NCBI GenBank assembly: GCA_007119405.1
Contig: SKPT01000050.1
Span: 1-5,908 of the forward strand
DNA length: 5,908 nt
Reading direction: 5' to 3'
Source: Phycisphaeraceae bacterium
Lineage (GTDB): Bacteria; Planctomycetota; Phycisphaerae; Phycisphaerales; Phycisphaeraceae
How positions within the stretch are numbered: position 1 is the stretch's first letter; the number at the start of each line of letters is the position of its first letter. Positions 5,793 to 5,908 of this stretch are shown here, piece by piece. Under the pieces are notes generated by a model. That model saw only the letters and a list, made by a program, of their open reading frames with translations. It was not told the origin of the DNA and ran no database searches. Position numbers and translations under genes: made by a program.

Positions 5793-5908
5793 TGCCACTC
5801 AACGCCGTGAACGATTCGGCGGCGGCGCTGATGTAGGGTGGGTAGAGCGAAGCGAAACCCACCACGATGCTCGTAGATCCAAGGCAAGACTGGTGGGTTT
5901 CGCTTCGC
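5793..5908. repeat. Palindromic dispersed element, copy C (cut by window end)
   Basis: The left outer repeat TGCCACTCAACGCCGTGAAC (5793-5812) is the same as in copy A. A long 20-nt spacer (5813-5832) ends in GGCGGCGCTGAT, which also occurs, reversed, in the right spacer of copy B. The left arm (5833-5863) is identical to copies A and B, and the 28-nt loop (5864-5891) is centred on GATCC. The right arm begins at 5892 and matches perfectly for its visible 17 nt before the window ends. The copy starts 33 nt upstream of the queA start, so the queA promoter must lie in that short stretch, within the element, or beyond it. Confidence 0.9.

Noticed and set aside
4653..5810. Plus-strand open frame (385 codons) antisense to queA
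   Set aside because: The queA protein is recognisable along its full length on the other strand; this frame is an R/Q/H-rich shadow.
2318..5908. Palindromic elements as classic insertion sequences
   Set aside because: None contains a transposase frame; at about 150 bp they can only be non-autonomous repeats.

Overview
The window is GC-rich bacterial DNA with strongly C/G-biased third codon positions. It carries six complete protein genes, and the gaps between them are filled with repeats. The dispersed palindromes, the heptad tracts, and the fact that only one of the six starts has a clear Shine-Dalgarno sequence together suggest a planctomycete-like genome, perhaps Phycisphaerae. That placement rests on my memory of such genomes, not on a search, and is tentative. 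No rRNA, tRNA, transposase, integrase, CRISPR array or phage gene was seen.

Left part (1-2286). A complete PLP-dependent sugar aminotransferase of the DegT/DnrJ/EryC1/StrS family lies on the plus strand. Facing it on the minus strand is a small, very acidic, proline-rich lipoprotein. Divergent from the lipoprotein is a short GNAT acetyltransferase whose -10 box sits 6 nt before its ATG, as expected for a leaderless mRNA.

Right part (2541-5759). Three genes lie on the minus strand. In order of transcription they are queA (queuosine tRNA modification), a FIST-domain sensory protein and a small DUF2784 membrane protein. Gaps of 306 and 207 bp, each filled by a repeat, argue against one tight operon. 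No shared pathway is apparent among the six genes; the block looks like ordinary chromosome.

Repeats are the most interesting part. A near-palindromic element of about 145-155 bp occurs three times: after the acetyltransferase, between queA and the FIST gene, and just upstream of queA, where it is cut by the window end. All three copies have an identical 31-nt left arm and a loop of exactly 28 nt centred on GATYC. The outer terminal repeats overlap separate small hairpins built on GTGCCAC. A different inverted repeat, made of TGCAGAA/TTCTGCA heptads, fills the gap between the FIST and DUF2784 genes. No convincing new multi-gene system is visible; the repeat family is the best candidate for something little described.
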